Positions 33,897 to 43,418 are shown, counted from the stretch's first letter. The stretch: 64,000 bases of DNA from an uncultured Alphaproteobacteria bacterium (GCA_934271715.1 CAKQRZ010000003.1:89055-153054), one strand, 5' to 3'. Made by a program: numbers and translations. The notes: generated from the sequence alone by a model not told the origin.

Positions 33897-35285
33897 TTAT
33901 AACTCATCCTTGCAAGACTTGCAGGTTCCGTTCAGGCAGGCATAGCCATTGCTGTAAATACCGTCTTGGCAGTCAACTTCTTTACCGTCGCCAAAGGTGC
34001 ATTTGCCGCCTGAGGCTGTTACTAGATTTTTATTGATTTTCTGCAATGTTTTATCGGTGCAGATGCTGGCCAAGTCATGCTGTACACACTTGCCCATAAA
34101 GCAAATCACAGAAATCCCGTCTGATAACGGATATGTATTATCCGGACAAACTTGTTTTTCATCTATGCAATCATTCTCGCCTGAGCCTTTGCAAACTGTA
34201 CGCGAGCAAGTATTGCCCTCAACCCATGTATATTCCGAAGTTTTAGGCATATTCTCTTTAACTTCAACTTCGGTAGAATTTGTTTCCTGAGTGCCTTTAC
34301 CGCTGGCGGCTCCAGTATCGGTTGCTGTTCCGCTAGCTGTTTCCCCGTTTTTACTGTCTGTTTCATCAGCATTTTTCGCCATCTTGGCAATAACATCCGG
34401 ATTGATGGAGTTAATACCGGCAATCGCCTCGTTTTTCAGGCGCTCGGCATATAAATCGCGCATGGTGTTAATAACATCGGTCAAAGTGCTGAGCGTGTTG
34501 GCAATGGCGACATTATCTTCATGCTCGGTCTTGGTCTGACCGGAAGCATTGCCGACTTCATTCTGAATTTTTTCATAGTTTGAAATGGACGCGCCTTTAG
34601 CCACAGCCTGCGACATAAGCGTTTTAAGCTCTTCATAGCGGATTTCATCATAGCGCAGGCGGTTTTCATCCCGCACCGCGGTGTCTGTATCGTTGATTTT
34701 CTGGGCTATCAGGTTAATGCAGTCATACAGTTTTTTCCTCTCTTTTACCATATCTTCAGCGTTGGTTTTGCAATAAATAGCCATAGAGTTCGGGACTATT
34801 TGACGGTCGTTAAACACACCGGTGTATTTAGTGGCGTCCTCAGCTTTTTTAGATGAGTCCGCGCTGGCTGAGCCGGATGAGCTTCCTGCCGCCGCCGTGC
34901 CGGAGCCTGAACCCGCCGCTGTACTGCCGCTGCCGGAAGCGCTTGAGCCAGAGCCAGAGCCTGTGCCTGTGCTTGTACCGGAGCTTGAACCGGAGCTTGA
35001 ACCGGTGCTGACATCGGACATACCTTTGCTAGAATCTACCGTTCCGGTTGTTACGGTGGTTTCGGTTTTGCCGTAAGCATCTGAAACCGTGCTGGACGTC
35101 TGACCAGCCGGCCATTCGGCGCCGGTTTTTCCAGCATCTTCTTTTGCAAGCTGTTCAAAATTAGAAGGGTTGCTGCTGCCGGAATTGCTGCCAAAATCCA
35201 AAGTTTGAGCCTGAACCTGTCGGCACAGCGATGTGCCGGTCAAGAGAGCTGCAGCTAAAAATGTGTGTAAGAATAAATTTTTCAT
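33897..35285 (-). CDS. Sec-exported low-complexity protein with cysteine-rich C terminus, 462 aa
   Basis: Not recognised. Signal peptide ending QVQA, a Ser/Gly/Ala/Thr-only stretch at about residues 93-150, a helical domain (about 165-290), a second Thr/Ser/Gly-rich linker, and a C-terminal domain with about a dozen cysteines that probably form disulphides in the periplasm or outside. The gene layout fits a surface or pilus-associated protein of the T4SS cluster. Confidence 0.65.
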   Translation of the reverse strand: MKNLFLHTFLAAALLTGTSLCRQVQAQTLDFGSNSGSSNPSNFEQLAKEDAGKTGAEWPAGQTSSTVSDAYGKTETTVTTGTVDSSKGMSDVSTGSSSGSSSGTSTGTGSGSGSSASGSGSTAAGSGSGTAAAGSSSGSASADSSKKAEDATKYTGVFNDRQIVPNSMAIYCKTNAEDMVKERKKLYDCINLIAQKINDTDTAVRDENRLRYDEIRYEELKTLMSQAVAKGASISNYEKIQNEVGNASGQTKTEHEDNVAIANTLSTLTDVINTMRDLYAERLKNEAIAGINSINPDVIAKMAKNADETDSKNGETASGTATDTGAASGKGTQETNSTEVEVKENMPKTSEYTWVEGNTCSRTVCKGSGENDCIDEKQVCPDNTYPLSDGISVICFMGKCVQHDLASICTDKTLQKINKNLVTASGGKCTFGDGKEVDCQDGIYSNGYACLNGTCKSCKDEL

Positions 35286-35295
35286 GTCAGTCTCC

Positions 35296-36114
35296 CTATT
35301 TTCCGCCTAAATTGCCCAAAGCCGAACCTTGCTGTTTTAAGGAATCATTCAAAATATTGTCATTGAAATTTTTGCCCATTTCATCCAGCTTCTTTTTGGT
35401 GTCTTCCAGCTGTTCATTCTGAAATTCTTCACGAGCCTTTTCCTGAGCTTCCTGCTGCTCCTTTTGCTCTTCATTCATATCAGAAGCAATATTTTTCACA
35501 TCGCTGCCGACATTGTCATAAATATTTTTGCCGACATCTGTCAAGCTGCCGCCCTCGCCGATAGCGTCAACCGTGCCGGAAACCACATCCGTGGCTGTCA
35601 CACCGTATTTTTTAACCCAGTTAAAGGCTTTTTTCCACGCGCTCTGCTTGGCATTAGTTACATTTTCGGCTTGCTTTTGCGCTGCTTTGGCCTCAGCCGC
35701 CTTCTTTTCTTTGTCTTTGCGGGCGGCCTCGCGTTCAGCTAATTTTTGGTTTAATGCTTTGCGTTCTTCATCCTTAGCCGCGGCAGCCTGCGCTTCAATC
35801 GCCGCATCGCCTAGGGTAGCGCCCAAGTTAGACACCATAGAGCCATAGCGGTCATACTCGCCGTTTTGAATTTTGCCGAACAGCTCTTTAGCGGCAGCCG
35901 CATAGCCGCCGTTTTGAATTTGCTTGATAATGTGCATATTGCTGTCAATTTCTTGTTTGATATCGTCAATCTGCAGCTTTACGGTTTTTGCCGACTGAGC
36001 CAAACGCCCCATATCCATAGTCGGCAAAGGAAAGGCCATACTAACATGACTGTAAAAGGCCAGACATAAACCCAGCAGGCTGCCCGCCCATATTTTTGTT
36101 GTATTTACATTCAT
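35296..36114 (-). CDS. Sec-exported helical protein, 272 aa (VirB5-position)
   Basis: Signal peptide ending VSMA, then an amphipathic helix beginning near SAKTVKLQIDDIKQEI, which looks like the start of VirB5-type proteins, a charged Lys/Glu/Ala coiled coil (about 110-150) and a C terminus with NILNDSLKQQGSALG, shared with the 473-aa protein. First gene after virB4, the usual place of virB5. Family membership is suggestive only. Confidence 0.6.
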   Translation of the reverse strand: MNVNTTKIWAGSLLGLCLAFYSHVSMAFPLPTMDMGRLAQSAKTVKLQIDDIKQEIDSNMHIIKQIQNGGYAAAAKELFGKIQNGEYDRYGSMVSNLGATLGDAAIEAQAAAAKDEERKALNQKLAEREAARKDKEKKAAEAKAAQKQAENVTNAKQSAWKKAFNWVKKYGVTATDVVSGTVDAIGEGGSLTDVGKNIYDNVGSDVKNIASDMNEEQKEQQEAQEKAREEFQNEQLEDTKKKLDEMGKNFNDNILNDSLKQQGSALGNLGGK

Positions 36115-36193
36115 AATAGCCTCCTTTAATCCTTAATATTTGTTTTAAAATTGTACCTTATTTTTTTGTAAAAATAAAGACTTTTTCAAAAAC

Positions 36194-38623
36194 CTAGGCA
36201 ATATTTAAATATTTTGTAACAAATCCGTCTTCGCCGTACTCTTTTATAAGCTGCTGCACCAGCAAAACATTCTTGCGGCCGGAGTTGTAAATGCGCAGAT
36301 ACTTACCGAGTCCGCCAAGGTTTACATCCAAAATAACCGACTCGCCGGTTACCGGACGCGACAGCAGAATGGCATACGGAAAATCACGGTAGCTTTTACC
36401 AAAAATGAAGTCCAGCTCGCTTTGGGTTAAGTTCCAGTTAGCGTAGTCTTCCATTTGCGCCTGCGGGTTGCGGAAGAATATCACGGTTTGGCATTGACCG
36501 CGGATAACTTCGCCCACACCCAGCTTGTCCACAATATTCGGCTGTTGGAAAGCGCAGAGATAAGCTTGGCGTTTTTTACGTCCCTCTTGCAGACCGATAA
36601 TAAAGTAGTCGCGGAACATCGGGTGTTTAAGCATCGGCGCCGTTTCATCTATCATAATCAAAGACGGAACGCCGGTTTCGCCGGTTTCGGATTGAATACG
36701 GTGCATGATGTAGCTGATAACCGCCGGAGCCAGATTTTCATCTTCAAAAATATGCGTAAAGTCAAACGCCATAAAGCGGCGGCTTTTCAAATCCAAGCTA
36801 TCGTCCTGTCCGTTGAAAATTGCGCCGTATTGGTCAGGGTTAACCCAGCGGAACAGCTCGCGGCGCATATTGCCGGTCGGAGAAAAGCAGCTTTTATACA
36901 GATTTTTCAGCAAACGCTCTTCCGGACGCAGGTATTCAAAAGCCGTGGTAATGGCGCGGGCAACCTCACGCTCCGCCAAAGCATCGTCCACCATGGTAAT
37001 AGACTTCAGCCAGCGGCGCAGGAATGAGCGGTTTTCCGGAGTGTTGGCACAGTCAAACGGGTTCAGCGACACGTTCTTTTCATCGCCGTCAAAGCCGACA
37101 TAAGCGCCTTTTACCGCGCGGGTGAAAATCTGCGCACCTAAGTGGCGGTCAAAGAAGAACACGCGCAAATCGCCGTGGCGCATGGCCTGTCCGGCCAAAA
37201 ACGTCAGCAAAGTAGTTTTACCTTGACCGGTCGGACCGATAATGCAGCAGTGCGCAACCGCGGACTCTTCGCTGGAAACGTGGAACTGGAAACGATACGC
37301 CGAACCTGACATGGTGCGGAACACCGTGATAGCGCCCTGTCCCCAGTCGCTTTTGCCGAAGCCCTCTGCCGGATGGTCCATAGTCACAGCCATGGCAATC
37401 ACACGCGACAAATAGCGGTAGGTTCTCGGATAGGTGTCATAAGTCGGAAACTGAGTGAAGAACACGGCCTGATTTACCCAGCCCTCGCGCACCGGCGTAA
37501 CACCGAAAGCGCGGCAGATTCTCTGCACTTCAGACTCGCCGAATTCTATTTCTTCTTTGCTTTCGCCTTTAACTATAATAGTCATGGCATATTCGCACAA
37601 AGACTGGTAGTTGTTATCGCTGTCATCAATCGCCGCCAAAGCTTCGCTGTATTGTTCGGCCACGCCCTCAGAAAAGCTGGTAACTCTGGCCATACGCTGC
37701 TGCTGAACCAAAAGCAGGCGCCCCTCAGAGCGGAACAGCGGGCGGATATTGTGCAAAATAACCAGCTCGCAGTCTATGGCGTTCAGCGAATAAATCATGC
37801 TTTCGTCCATAGCTTCGCCGCTGACGCGGATACCCATGGCGATTTCATACATCTCTTTTTCGCCGGAGAAAAATTTGATAATTCCCTCTTCTTTAGTAAA
37901 GTGGATATGGTCGGCAGTCAGCATCTCGCACAGTCTGGCGCCCTCGGTATTGCGGACTTTAGGCTCCGGCTTGGAAATCGGGCTGCAGAGGCGTGAAAAG
38001 ACATAAAACGGACTGTCTGTCGCTTTGCTTTCCGGAGTTTCATACATCGGGCTGACGCCGTATTCTCCCAAAGTGGAAAGCAGGCTTTGCGACGCATAGT
38101 TAAGGTCTTTCAGGGCGTCTTTACGGTCTATAACCGACATTATTATATAGTGCTTGTTGCTGTAAATGCGGTTCATATTATTAAACCACAGCTGCGAAAT
38201 CGTGTCTAGAAGCTGGTTATTAAAATCGCGCTTTTCTTTTTCCAGCGAAATCCGCTCGCGGATAGTTATGACGCGGCAGATAACCTGCATATTTGACATA
38301 TCGTCAATCCAAGACTTGCGGGCTTCCATCATGGAATATACTTTTTCGCCGGTGGCCGAAGCCAAGTCCACGCCCTCTACCCTGAACACGCGGGCGTATG
38401 AGTTATTGCTGCATTGGATGGTAACGCCATCCGACATCAGCTTGGCAAACGGCAAAAAGTCCGAAACGCGGGATTCACGAGGCTGCGGCAAAACAAAGCG
38501 CCCGAAGCGCGTAGACAACAGCACCGCAAACGACGCCGCCGAAGCAATACCAATCAGAGCCACCACAATCTGCACATTGCTCAGCCCTTCAACAAATATA
38601 CTCATAAAATCATAGTTATTCAT
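36194..38623 (-). CDS. virB4: T4SS ATPase VirB4/TrbE
   Basis: 809 aa, usual length. An N-terminal CagE/TrbE-type region includes one membrane span near residues 15-38. Walker A GPTGQGKTT lies at about residue 463-471 and Walker B SLIMIDET at about 655. Later motifs GLQEGRKKRQAYLCAFQQ and FRNPQAQMEDY are typical of VirB4. Powers pilus biogenesis and substrate transfer. Overlaps virB3 by 4 bp. Confidence 0.95.
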   Translation of the reverse strand: MNNYDFMSIFVEGLSNVQIVVALIGIASAASFAVLLSTRFGRFVLPQPRESRVSDFLPFAKLMSDGVTIQCSNNSYARVFRVEGVDLASATGEKVYSMMEARKSWIDDMSNMQVICRVITIRERISLEKEKRDFNNQLLDTISQLWFNNMNRIYSNKHYIIMSVIDRKDALKDLNYASQSLLSTLGEYGVSPMYETPESKATDSPFYVFSRLCSPISKPEPKVRNTEGARLCEMLTADHIHFTKEEGIIKFFSGEKEMYEIAMGIRVSGEAMDESMIYSLNAIDCELVILHNIRPLFRSEGRLLLVQQQRMARVTSFSEGVAEQYSEALAAIDDSDNNYQSLCEYAMTIIVKGESKEEIEFGESEVQRICRAFGVTPVREGWVNQAVFFTQFPTYDTYPRTYRYLSRVIAMAVTMDHPAEGFGKSDWGQGAITVFRTMSGSAYRFQFHVSSEESAVAHCCIIGPTGQGKTTLLTFLAGQAMRHGDLRVFFFDRHLGAQIFTRAVKGAYVGFDGDEKNVSLNPFDCANTPENRSFLRRWLKSITMVDDALAEREVARAITTAFEYLRPEERLLKNLYKSCFSPTGNMRRELFRWVNPDQYGAIFNGQDDSLDLKSRRFMAFDFTHIFEDENLAPAVISYIMHRIQSETGETGVPSLIMIDETAPMLKHPMFRDYFIIGLQEGRKKRQAYLCAFQQPNIVDKLGVGEVIRGQCQTVIFFRNPQAQMEDYANWNLTQSELDFIFGKSYRDFPYAILLSRPVTGESVILDVNLGGLGKYLRIYNSGRKNVLLVQQLIKEYGEDGFVTKYLNIA

Positions 38624-38910
38624 GGCTCAAACTTATTTCCTTGCACTGCGTATAAATTTTGGCTTATTTTATTGCTGCGGCCATAAGCCTGCAGCATGGT
38701 TGACAAATGCGGCTCCTTTATACCGGCAAACACCAGCGCGACATGCGCACCGACAATACTTGTAATAAAAAACAGCGGGTTAACATCGGCAACGCCTATG
38801 CCCATAAAAAGCATAGGAAACTGAATACCTAAATTTATAATAGCCGGCACCATCGGCGCAAACAAAAATTTTGGCGGCTGAGCAACGGCTTTTAAAATTT
38901 CTTCTCGCAT
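38620..38910 (-). CDS. virB3: T4SS inner-membrane protein VirB3
   Basis: 96 aa with two close hydrophobic spans (about 20-60), then EPHLSTMLQAYGR, which resembles the VirB3 C-terminal region. Order just before virB4 with a 4-bp overlap is the standard arrangement. Its start overlaps the stop of the preceding gene by one base. Confidence 0.85.
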   Translation of the reverse strand: MREEILKAVAQPPKFLFAPMVPAIINLGIQFPMLFMGIGVADVNPLFFITSIVGAHVALVFAGIKEPHLSTMLQAYGRSNKISQNLYAVQGNKFEP

Positions 38911-39353
38911 TATCTCCTCCGGATTTTTTGTTTAAGGTTCATAACTGCCGCTTCATCCTTTACAGAAAAACCAGCGACTTTAACAATTTGCTGATATGTA
39001 TCAGAGTTCCGCACAATCAGCGAATTTTTATTTTTGGTGCGCTCCTGCGTTTCTTTATACATCTGCGCCAGCTGAGTCTGCGCATCCATATCCACCTGTT
39101 TTTTATTATTCAGCAAGTCTTCAATTTCCTGACTGTTGCTCATATCGGCGTTCGGATTTTTCGCCAGCGCCTCGTCTATCTGCCGCATTTTTTTAATTCT
39201 TTCAAAATTAGAGGCATTGAGGCGATACAAATTGGTATTTTGCTCGCCGGCGGTTACCGAAGTTTCATCGGAAGCGGCGGTCGTGTCTATATAGGCTCCG
39301 GCAGATAAAGGCAAAAACAGCAAAGAAAAAATAAGAGCAAACAATAATTTCAT
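38910..39353 (-). CDS. Small Sec-exported protein between pilin and VirB3, 147 aa
   Basis: Not recognised. Signal peptide ending SAGA, then a helical mature part with two charged heptad-like segments. Lies between the VirB2-like pilins and virB3, coupled to virB3 by a one-base overlap, so probably part of pilus assembly. Confidence 0.65.
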   Translation of the reverse strand: MKLLFALIFSLLFLPLSAGAYIDTTAASDETSVTAGEQNTNLYRLNASNFERIKKMRQIDEALAKNPNADMSNSQEIEDLLNNKKQVDMDAQTQLAQMYKETQERTKNKNSLIVRNSDTYQQIVKVAGFSVKDEAAVMNLKQKIRRR

Positions 39354-39370
39354 TTATACTGCTCCTAATA

Positions 39371-39775
39371 TCACTTTTTTGCTTTATTGCTATCGGTACT
39401 GCCGGTAATGCCTACGGCTCCGGCAACGCCGTTAAATTTTGCAGCACTCGCGCCGTAATTTGCACTGTCTGCGCCTAAAAATTTATAAATCACTCCGCCC
39501 ATGAGCATGGTTAAGATAAAGGTACTCATCATAATATAAGCCAAGGTTTTCCAGCTTATTTTATTAAAGATAGCCGCCACGGAAAAACCGATTAAAGCTA
39601 TACCGGCAATCAAATAGCCGCTGCGCGCCAAACCGACACCGAACGTACCGCCAAGATTTGACAATTTATCAAAAACATCTCCGTCAGCAGCATAGGCATT
39701 CGGACTGCAGAACAATGTTAAAACCAAAGCAAAAAACAAAAGACTGCACATTTTATGTAAACTGTTTTTAATCAT
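39371..39775 (-). CDS. VirB2-like T4SS pilin (copy A)
   Basis: 134 aa. Long signal peptide ending NAYA, then two hydrophobic spans separated by a short basic loop (around FNKISWKT), the VirB2/TrbC plan. Third of three tandem paralogues; the FxKIxW loop is shared with the other two (FNWKWF, FGKIKWAW). Longer polar C-terminal tail than the others. Confidence 0.8.
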   Translation of the reverse strand: MIKNSLHKMCSLLFFALVLTLFCSPNAYAADGDVFDKLSNLGGTFGVGLARSGYLIAGIALIGFSVAAIFNKISWKTLAYIMMSTFILTMLMGGVIYKFLGADSANYGASAAKFNGVAGAVGITGSTDSNKAKK

Positions 39776-39813
39776 TATTTCCTCCGCGCCTCAAAAAAAT
39801 ATTATACAAGAAA

Positions 39814-40149
39814 TCAGCTATTGCCCAATAAATCAGCTTTGCCGTCAAACTCGCCGCCGGCAATGCTGCCGGAAATCGCCATAGCCACGGTCATCACAAA
39901 CACGCCGATAGCAATGGCGGCAAACCATTTCCAGTTAAAACTGCCGAACATACCTGCAATACAGCAGCAGGCTATACCGATTGTGGCAGCAGGAGCAACC
40001 AGCTTCTTAAGTCCGGTAAAAATCCTATTACCGGCGCTATCCAAAGCTTCAAAAACCGCAAAAGCGTCTGATGTGTATAAAAATACAGAAAGAATCAGAC
40101 ACAGCGTATATTTGTTATTATATATAAAGTTCCATATTTTCATAAACAT
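39814..40149 (-). CDS. VirB2-like T4SS pilin (copy B)
   Basis: 111 aa from the ATG at 40149, chosen because TTGGAG is then 6 bp upstream; the TTG at 40161 lies inside that site. Signal peptide ending DAFA, two spans around the loop GSFNWKWF. Paralogue of the genes at 39371 and 40216. A strong hairpin (40172-40208) separates it from copy C. Confidence 0.8.
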   Translation of the reverse strand: MFMKIWNFIYNNKYTLCLILSVFLYTSDAFAVFEALDSAGNRIFTGLKKLVAPAATIGIACCCIAGMFGSFNWKWFAAIAIGVFVMTVAMAISGSIAGGEFDGKADLLGNS

Positions 40150-40171
40150 CTCGTTCTCCAAATAATAAATG

Positions 40172-40208
40172 TTTCGGAGGAAAGCGCTGCAGCGCCTCCC
40201 CCGAAAAA
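40172..40208 (-). promoter_or_regulatory. Strong intercistronic hairpin between the first and second pilin genes
   Basis: Core perfect palindrome GCGCTGCAGCGC at 40184-40195, extended by TTTCGG/CCGAAA outer pairing and a GGA/TCC. Placed after the first gene of the cluster, where stability hairpins or partial terminators raise expression of the first product. Confidence 0.65.
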
Positions 40209-40215
40209 ATGACTG

Positions 40216-40587
40216 TTAGAAGTTACCGTCATAACCCAATGTCTGGTTACCGCTTCCTAAAGTATCTTTAAATTTAGAACCGGCTGCATTGTTTGTGTTA
40301 GCTGCGTAGTTTACGATAGCACCGGCAGCGGCAACAACAGCCAAACCGAATGCCAAAGCAGCAAACCATGCCCATTTAATTTTACCGAAGATAGCTTGGA
40401 AAGCCAAAGCAACCAAACCAAAACCGCCGATAACGAACACAACCATTTTGGCGTTTTTGAACAAGTCTACCAATTTACCGGCTGCTGTACCGAATACAGT
40501 TTCAGCTGCCGCATCGCCCATCATTACCATAGCAAACATAAATGTCATTGTAGTAATGCTCAGGATATTTGATTTTAAAAATTTCAT
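40216..40587 (-). CDS. VirB2-like T4SS pilin (copy C), first gene of the T4SS cluster
   Basis: 123 aa. Signal peptide ending DAAA, two spans around the loop FGKIKWAW, then a polar tail. Being promoter-proximal and followed by a hairpin, it is the best candidate for the major pilin. AAGGAG precedes the ATG; TATAAT on the minus strand lies at 40608-40613. Confidence 0.8.
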   Translation of the reverse strand: MKFLKSNILSITTMTFMFAMVMMGDAAAETVFGTAAGKLVDLFKNAKMVVFVIGGFGLVALAFQAIFGKIKWAWFAALAFGLAVVAAAGAIVNYAANTNNAAGSKFKDTLGSGNQTLGYDGNF

Positions 40588-40936
40588 TTTAGTTCTCCTT
40601 AAGTAGAATTATATACAATTTTATATTAACTTATTTTTGCAAAAATTTCCAGCCTTTTTGATGTTATGCAACTTATTGTTTTTATTACACAAAAGGCGGT
40701 GTCACAAAAAGTTCATATTTATAAAACCATTTAAACAGCTTTTTTGTAGCACCAAAAGGTAAATAATTTGATAACAAAAAACAGATATTGCTTGCCGCTA
40801 ACCTCTTGCAGCTGCATTATTTTACTTTGTTTCGGCCTATTAACTCTATTTTAACAAAATTCGTTGTATTCTGCCGACAAGACGGGTGTCCGTATGCCTT
40901 TGGCGTATGCGGATTCCTGCATTTAAGGGTTTGAAA
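40588..40936. promoter_or_regulatory. 349-bp divergent intergenic region shared by the T4SS and pilus operons
   Basis: Separates the minus-strand T4SS cluster from the plus-strand pilus operon. Visible: a minus-strand -10-like TATAAT at 40608-40613 close before the pilin gene, and AT-rich sequence around 40620-40850. No gene was seen. A natural place for joint control of both machines. Confidence 0.4.
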
Positions 40937-42583
40937 ATGCCAAGATTTGGTTGGAAATGCTTTGTAGGAAGCTTTTTATTTTCTTTAGCTGCGGTTTTTG
41001 CGGCGGCTAAAGTATATTTTCTGCTGCCTGCCGAAAAAAGCGCCGAGCAAACCGAAAATTTTGAAAATCTGGAGACAAAAAACATAGATTTGTTTGCCAA
41101 TGATGAAGAAAACAACCCGATTATAGAAAAGTTTAATGAAATAAACAAGCCGGCGGCGCCCGAAGCTGCCGCGCCGGTTAGCGCTGCCGAAAATGATATA
41201 ACAGAAGAAGTGCCGGAAATTGTAACGGCAGAAGCCGAACCGGTTCTGCCTCAGGCTGAAGAAACTTTTGACAACAGCAGCAGCGTTTTGTATGCGCCGG
41301 ACGACGATGATTTCAGCGCCGCCGAAAAGCCGGCCCAAGCCATTGCGCTGAAAAATGACATAATCTCCGAACCGGCTGAAGAAAAAGCTGCAGCAGAGGC
41401 GGAAAATCCGGAGCAAAATTCCGAAATCGCCGATGCTGAAAATGAAGAACCCCTGAAAATTGCCGATGCCTCAGAAGCTAAAGCTTTTACAATTCCGCTG
41501 CAGCATAATTTTGAAACGCCTAAGCAAAATGTAAAGGTTTCAAGCGAAGCCGACAACAGCCAAGTGGCTCTGGCTTCAAATAATGTACGCATGCAAAATT
41601 TAGGCACGCAGAACAAAATTGCCTCGGCCAGCGTTGAGACTTCCGTTCCTGCCGAAAAAGTTCAGGAAACGCCGTATGTTGACCCTTGGGTTGTAGCAAC
41701 CGCCGGCAACGAACATATTGCAAAAAACAAACTGGATGCCATAAATAATTCCGAAGAAGTAAAAAACGCCGCGGCAGACTTGAAAGCTCCTGAGCCGGCA
41801 AAATCCGACAATGAGAAAAAAGTGGCGTATAAAATGATGAAAAACATCTTGATTCCTATTCCGGAAGATATCACCAACGATGAAAATCTGACCCCGCAGC
41901 TTTCTTATTCGGAAGAAAATAAAAAGCTTAGCAAAAAACTTATGCAAAGCGGCGAGCTGAGCGGCGATACTTCGGCTCATGACGATGAGAAAACGGAAAA
42001 AGACAGCGCTCCGGCAGCCAAGCCGCAGGATATCGGCACAACGCCTCTGCCGCAGCAGCCGGCCGCAGACAGCCAGACTAAAAGCAGCAGCTCTTCGGCC
42101 AGCCTGACCGACAGCATTGCCGCTTGGTTTTCATCTTCGGCCAAAGATAAAAGCACTAATACGGAAAGCGAAAAGCAAAGCAGCTCCGGCTCCGGCGATT
42201 CTGCTTTCAGCAAGCTTTTAGGATTGGGCAAAAAAGATAACTCCGGTATTGCGCCGTCTGAGCTGAAATTGGCTTTTCAGCCTAACCGCGCTGAGATTTC
42301 CGGTCAAACTCTGGAATGGCTTAAAGCCTTTTCCGACAATGCCGTTAAAAACGACGATGTCTTTATAGAAATCCGCATTGACGGTTCCGGTTCTTATGAG
42401 CTGCAGCAAAAGCGTCTGAACCTTTTGTACTCAATTTTGATAAATAATGGTGTTGATTATAACAAAATTAACATAATTTTTACCGATAGAGAGCCAAACT
42501 CTTTTATTATTAGGAATGTTAGATACGCCAGCGAAGAAGATGCGAATAAAGCCCGCAAAAAGGCCTATAACCCATGGTATTAA
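40937..42583 (+). CDS. Membrane-anchored protein with C-terminal OmpA-like domain, first gene of the pilus operon
   Basis: 548 aa from the ATG at 40937 (AAGGG upstream); an in-frame GTG at 40886 would add 17 residues without a site. A short N terminus and one span (about 8-28) are followed by a very long Ala/Glu/Pro/Asp-rich disordered region (about 35-440) and a C-terminal OmpA/MotB-like domain (about 450-548: LKLAFQPNRAEISGQTLEWL, then RLNLLYSILINNGVDYNKI). Likely binds peptidoglycan and anchors the pilus machine. In R64 the first pil genes are pilL/pilM; this is a functional but not clear sequence counterpart. Confidence 0.7.
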   Translation: MPRFGWKCFVGSFLFSLAAVFAAAKVYFLLPAEKSAEQTENFENLETKNIDLFANDEENNPIIEKFNEINKPAAPEAAAPVSAAENDITEEVPEIVTAEAEPVLPQAEETFDNSSSVLYAPDDDDFSAAEKPAQAIALKNDIISEPAEEKAAAEAENPEQNSEIADAENEEPLKIADASEAKAFTIPLQHNFETPKQNVKVSSEADNSQVALASNNVRMQNLGTQNKIASASVETSVPAEKVQETPYVDPWVVATAGNEHIAKNKLDAINNSEEVKNAAADLKAPEPAKSDNEKKVAYKMMKNILIPIPEDITNDENLTPQLSYSEENKKLSKKLMQSGELSGDTSAHDDEKTEKDSAPAAKPQDIGTTPLPQQPAADSQTKSSSSSASLTDSIAAWFSSSAKDKSTNTESEKQSSSGSGDSAFSKLLGLGKKDNSGIAPSELKLAFQPNRAEISGQTLEWLKAFSDNAVKNDDVFIEIRIDGSGSYELQQKRLNLLYSILINNGVDYNKINIIFTDREPNSFIIRNVRYASEEDANKARKKAYNPWY

Positions 42584-42629
42584 CTTCTGCTTGCTATTTT
42601 GATTTCAACCTGTATTATAGGAATATACG

Positions 42630-43418
42630 ATGAGATACAACTTTGAAAGAAATATAATGAATAATAAACTTACGGCCTTAAGTTTATTCCTGTGCCTTTT
42701 TGTACTGAGCGGCTGTATCAGCAATAAAAGCTATTTGGAAGAAGAATGCGAAAACGGCATTTGCACCAGCGAGCAGGAATACCGCGAAGTCTGCACCGAA
42801 ACTCCGGACGGTTTCAGCGTGTGCGAAGATGCTCCTGAACCGGCTGCCGGAATCAACTATACCAGAACTCAGGCCGATTTCCGCAAATACGGCGAGCGTA
42901 CACCTAGAGATCATCGCATTACGCAAGCCGGCGCCGGAAACAATATTTCTGCCTCGGTGCCGCCTAGCATAGACAATGAAGTTGTAGATTATGAAGCCGA
43001 AGTGATGGAACGCGACAGCGCGGCTCAGGCTCCAAACGGCGGATATCCGCAAGGCGGACGCAATGCAGCCTACATTCAAGCTCAAAATCAGCCGCAGACC
43101 GGCGATGAGCAACAGCCTGCCGAAGAAACAAAATCTGAAGAAGAAGACCAAAATAAAGATTGGCTGGCTGAAGAAGGTCAAAGCCTGAAAGAACTTTTAA
43201 CCCAATGGAGCGAAGAATCCGGCTGGAGACTGATTTGGAAAACCAACCGCAACTATACTTTAAACGCAGGCGCTATGTTCCGCGGCAATTTTGCCGATGT
43301 GTCGTCTGCCCTTGTACGCGCTTTTGCCCGAGCCAGACCAGCTCCGGTAGCCACTTTCTATAAAGGCAACCGCGTCTTGGTAATTGAAACAATGGAGGAC
43401 GAAAATGCGTATGACTAA
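42630..43418 (+). CDS. Outer-membrane lipoprotein with TcpQ/PilL-like C-terminal domain
   Basis: 262 aa with lipobox LFVLSGC (Cys29). An alternative start at 42657 gives a shorter n-region with weaker ribosome site; TAGGA before 42630 favours the longer form. Disordered acidic middle and a C-terminal domain (about 175-255) with GQSLKELLTQWSEESGWRL and a following FRGNFADVSSAL, as in TcpQ and PilL, which help the secretin assemble. Overlaps pilN by 14 bp. Confidence 0.7.
   Translation: MRYNFERNIMNNKLTALSLFLCLFVLSGCISNKSYLEEECENGICTSEQEYREVCTETPDGFSVCEDAPEPAAGINYTRTQADFRKYGERTPRDHRITQAGAGNNISASVPPSIDNEVVDYEAEVMERDSAAQAPNGGYPQGGRNAAYIQAQNQPQTGDEQQPAEETKSEEEDQNKDWLAEEGQSLKELLTQWSEESGWRLIWKTNRNYTLNAGAMFRGNFADVSSALVRAFARARPAPVATFYKGNRVLVIETMEDENAYD

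Noticed and set aside
40886..40936. GTG start at 40886 for the OmpA-domain protein.
   Set aside because: No ribosome site; the ATG at 40937 has AAGGG and directly precedes the membrane span.
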